Below are positions 62,003 to 64,000 of a DNA stretch of 64,000 nt, in pieces (the first letter of the stretch is position 1; each line of letters begins with the position of its first letter). The translations under genes and the position numbers were made by a program. The DNA is from Rikenellaceae bacterium (lineage in GTDB: Bacteria > Bacteroidota > Bacteroidia > Bacteroidales > Rikenellaceae): contig SUZH01000005.1 of assembly GCA_015060045.1 (NCBI GenBank), forward strand, positions 62,001 through 126,000, written 5' to 3'. The notes beneath the pieces were generated by a model. The model saw nothing but the letters and a program-made list of their open reading frames with translations. It was not told the origin of the DNA and did no database searches.

Positions 62003-64000
62003 CTAATCCTCGTCCTCGTCGGTGTAAGCCTTGAGAAGTTTATCCTGTACGTCAACCGGAACCTGCTCGTACGAAGCGAACTTCATCGAATAGGTTGCCG
62101 AACCCGACGTCAGCGACGACAAGGTGGTCGAGTAGCGATAGAGCTCGGCCAGAGGCACCGTAGCGCTCAGGCGATCGAAGCCCTTATCCGACTCCATACC
62201 CAGGATCATGGCGCGGCGGTTCTGCAGGTCAGACATCACCGAACCCATATACTCGCTCGGAACGAGCACCTCCACGTTGTAGATCGGCTCCATGATCTTC
62301 GGGCCGGCGTTGCGGAAGGCCTCCTTGAAGGCGTTACGGGCAGCCAGCTTGAACGAGATCTCATTCGAATCTACCGGGTGCATCTTACCGTCGTAGATCA
62401 CGACGCGAATATCGCGAGCGTACGAACCCGTCAGCGGGCCCTCGTCCATCTTCTCCATGATACCCTTCAGGATGGCGGGCATGAAGCGGGCGTCGATAGC
62501 GCCACCTACGATAGCCGAGTAGAACTGGAGCTTACCACCCCAAGCCATATCGTACTCCTCCTTATTCTTCACGTTTACGACCATCTCACCCTTGCCGGGA
62601 ATCTTGTAGTTCTTCGGCTCGGGCATACCGTCGTAGTACGGCTCCACGATCATGTGAACCTCACCAAACTGACCGGCACCACCCGACTGCTTCTTGTGAC
62701 GATAGTCGGCCTGAGCCACCTTCGTAATGGTCTCACGATAGGGAATCTTCGGAGCGATATAATCATAGGCGATCTTGTTCTCGGCGAGAATACGCGAACG
62801 CAGGATGTTCAGGTGGTGCTCACCCTGACCCTGGACAATGGTCTGCTTGAGCTCCTTCGAGTAGTCAACCAGGATCGTGGGATCCTCGTTCTTGGCATCG
62901 TTCAAGATCTTACCCAGCTTCTCCTCATCCGACTGCTCCTTGCACTTGATAGCGGCACGGTAGCGCGGCTCGGGGAATACGATCGGCTCGATCGTCACGG
63001 GAGCTGCGGGGGCTGCCAGCGTATCGTTGGCCTTCGTGCCCTTGAGCTTCACGGTGCAACCGATATCACCGGCCGACAGCTCGGTCACCTTCACGCGGTT
63101 CTTACCAGCTACGGCGAAGAGCTGCGAGATCTTCTCCTTGTTCTGCGTACGGGTATTTACCACCTCGGCGCCCTCGGTAATCTTACCACGGATCACGCGG
63201 AAATAGGTAATCTCACCGATGTGCTGCTCAACCTGGCTCTTGAATACAAATGCTACTGCGGGAGCCGTCTCGTCTGCTAACACCTCCGAGCCATCGGTTG
63301 CGAGGAATGCAGGAGCCTTCAGCGGGCCGGGAGCCACATTGATGATGAACTCCATCAGACGCTTCGTACCGATGTCGCGCTTACCACTTGCGCAGAAGAT
63401 CGGCATCACTTCACGGTTCGCTACACCAATCTTCAGACCGGCGCGGATGTCGTCCTGCGTCAGCGTACCCTTATCGAAGTAGAGTTCCATAAGAGCCTCG
63501 TCGTGCTCGGCAGCCATCTCGACCAGCTCGCGGTTCAGCTCCTGGGCCTTCTCGAGCTCCTCAGCCGGAATCTCCAACTCCTCGCGGTGACCGTCGTGGT
63601 CCTTGAAGCGGTACATCTTCATCAGCAGTACGTCGATAAAGGCGTTGAACTCCGTACCCTGGTTTACGGGATATTGTACGATGACGGGCTTCACGCGCGA
63701 AGCGGCCTTGATCGACTCAAAAGCAGCCTCGAAGTTAGCCTTATCGTTGTCGAGCTGGTTGATCACACCGATTACCGGCTTGTTCAACAGACGGGCATAA
63801 CGAGCCTGAATCTCGCTACCTACCTCCCAACCGTTGGCGGCATTGAAGCAGAATACACCTACGTCACCTACCTTGAAGGCCGAGAAGAGGCTACCACAGA
63901 AGTCATCCGAACCCGGGCAGTCGATGATGTTGAGCTTGCGCTCCATGAATTCGGTGAAAAGGATGGTCGAATAGATCGAGCGCTTGTATTCATGCTCGAT
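62003..64000 (-). CDS. Elongation factor G paralogue EF-G2 (5' end outside window)
   Basis: The visible 665 residues cover the G domain from just before motif G3 through domains II-V; no stop occurs up to base 64000, so the start lies outside. G3 reads IIDCPGSDDF instead of the IDTPGHVDF of the fusA product, so the catalytic His is Ser, and G4 reads NQLD for NKMD. Domain IV tip TGSYARDIRVVIYDGKMHPVD and the C-terminal MKFASYEQVP are EF-G-like. A Bacteroides thetaiotaomicron EF-G2 lacking GTPase activity supports slow translocation during starvation; this gene looks like its orthologue. Confidence 0.92.
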   Translation of the reverse strand: MEHEYKRSIYSTILFTEFMERKLNIIDCPGSDDFCGSLFSAFKVGDVGVFCFNAANGWEVGSEIQARYARLLNKPVIGVINQLDNDKANFEAAFESIKAASRVKPVIVQYPVNQGTEFNAFIDVLLMKMYRFKDHDGHREELEIPAEELEKAQELNRELVEMAAEHDEALMELYFDKGTLTQDDIRAGLKIGVANREVMPIFCASGKRDIGTKRLMEFIINVAPGPLKAPAFLATDGSEVLADETAPAVAFVFKSQVEQHIGEITYFRVIRGKITEGAEVVNTRTQNKEKISQLFAVAGKNRVKVTELSAGDIGCTVKLKGTKANDTLAAPAAPVTIEPIVFPEPRYRAAIKCKEQSDEEKLGKILNDAKNEDPTILVDYSKELKQTIVQGQGEHHLNILRSRILAENKIAYDYIAPKIPYRETITKVAQADYRHKKQSGGAGQFGEVHMIVEPYYDGMPEPKNYKIPGKGEMVVNVKNKEEYDMAWGGKLQFYSAIVGGAIDARFMPAILKGIMEKMDEGPLTGSYARDIRVVIYDGKMHPVDSNEISFKLAARNAFKEAFRNAGPKIMEPIYNVEVLVPSEYMGSVMSDLQNRRAMILGMESDKGFDRLSATVPLAELYRYSTTLSSLTSGSATYSMKFASYEQVPVDVQDKLLKAYTDEDED

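Noticed and set aside
1..64000. tRNA genes, CRISPR arrays, insertion sequences, prophage
   Set aside because: I searched intergenic gaps by eye and saw no tRNA-like TTCRA arms with paired acceptor stems, regular spaced repeats, or transposase/integrase frames; a covariance-model scan would be decisive for tRNAs.

Overview
The window is bacterial chromosome from the phylum Bacteroidota, most likely an Alistipes-like member of the Rikenellaceae. Evidence: promoters have the Bacteroidota form (TTG or TTTG, 18-20 bp, then TAnnTTTG) instead of E. coli -35/-10 boxes; the arginine operon carries the N-succinylornithine carbamoyltransferase typical of Bacteroides relatives; there is a MoxR/DUF58/Bat (aerotolerance) operon, a SusC-plug-like/TonB-C protein and an EF-G2 paralogue; and the coding DNA is clearly GC-rich, unlike Bacteroides proper but like Alistipes. 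No tRNA, rRNA, CRISPR array, prophage or insertion sequence was found; the one structural RNA is RNase P RNA.

Layout. (1) 1-11.5 kb, minus strand: the str-S10-spc ribosomal block (rpsL, rpsG, fusA, rpsJ, rplC ... rplE, rpsN, rpsH, rplF). It is interrupted by a structured 230-bp spacer before rplC, and between rpsN and rpsH by a 0.7-kb gap holding a terminator and a new promoter. (2) 12-13 kb: two small unknown envelope genes. (3) 13.1-21.7 kb, plus: a probable long operon leuS, esterase, prfA, TonB-C protein, xseA, second esterase, xseB, methyltransferase. (4) 21.7-24 kb: a long RelA/SpoT homologue whose hydrolase site has lost its catalytic Glu-Asp pair. (5) 24-32 kb: a complete arginine operon (GNAT, argG, argC, argD, succinylornithine carbamoyltransferase, argB, argE-like, argH). 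(6) 32-37 kb, minus: a phosphate transporter fused to a PhoU-like domain plus a DUF4924 protein, a GH43 lipoprotein, and rnpB. (7) 37-43 kb, minus: moxR, DUF58, BatD-like, BatC, BatA, BatB, with an approximately 130-bp imperfect palindrome between batC and batA. (8) 43-47.5 kb, plus: uvrD/pcrA helicase, nth, nrnA-like DHH phosphoesterase. (9) 47.6-49.8 kb, minus: cyclophilin and GH28. (10) 49.9-61.9 kb, plus: a tightly packed eight-gene catabolic operon. (11) the right edge: EF-G2, minus strand, cut by the window end.

The most interesting region is (9)-(10). Exported glycosidases (GH28, GH95, a beta-helix protein, a beta-propeller protein) lie with a pyruvate aldolase of the DapA/NanA superfamily, a Na+/solute symporter, an iron-dependent alcohol dehydrogenase, a PdxA2-type phospho-four-carbon-acid dehydrogenase and a four-carbon acid sugar kinase. 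Together these enzymes would suffice to split a seven-carbon 3-deoxy-2-ulosaric acid into pyruvate and a C4 aldehyde acid, reduce that to a tetronate, phosphorylate it and oxidatively decarboxylate it to dihydroxyacetone phosphate. The natural sugar of this kind is DHA (3-deoxy-D-lyxo-2-heptulosaric acid) of the pectin rhamnogalacturonan II; its stereochemistry would give D-threonate, a known substrate of the kinase/PdxA2 pair. This is an inference from gene content and chemistry, not shown by the sequence alone.
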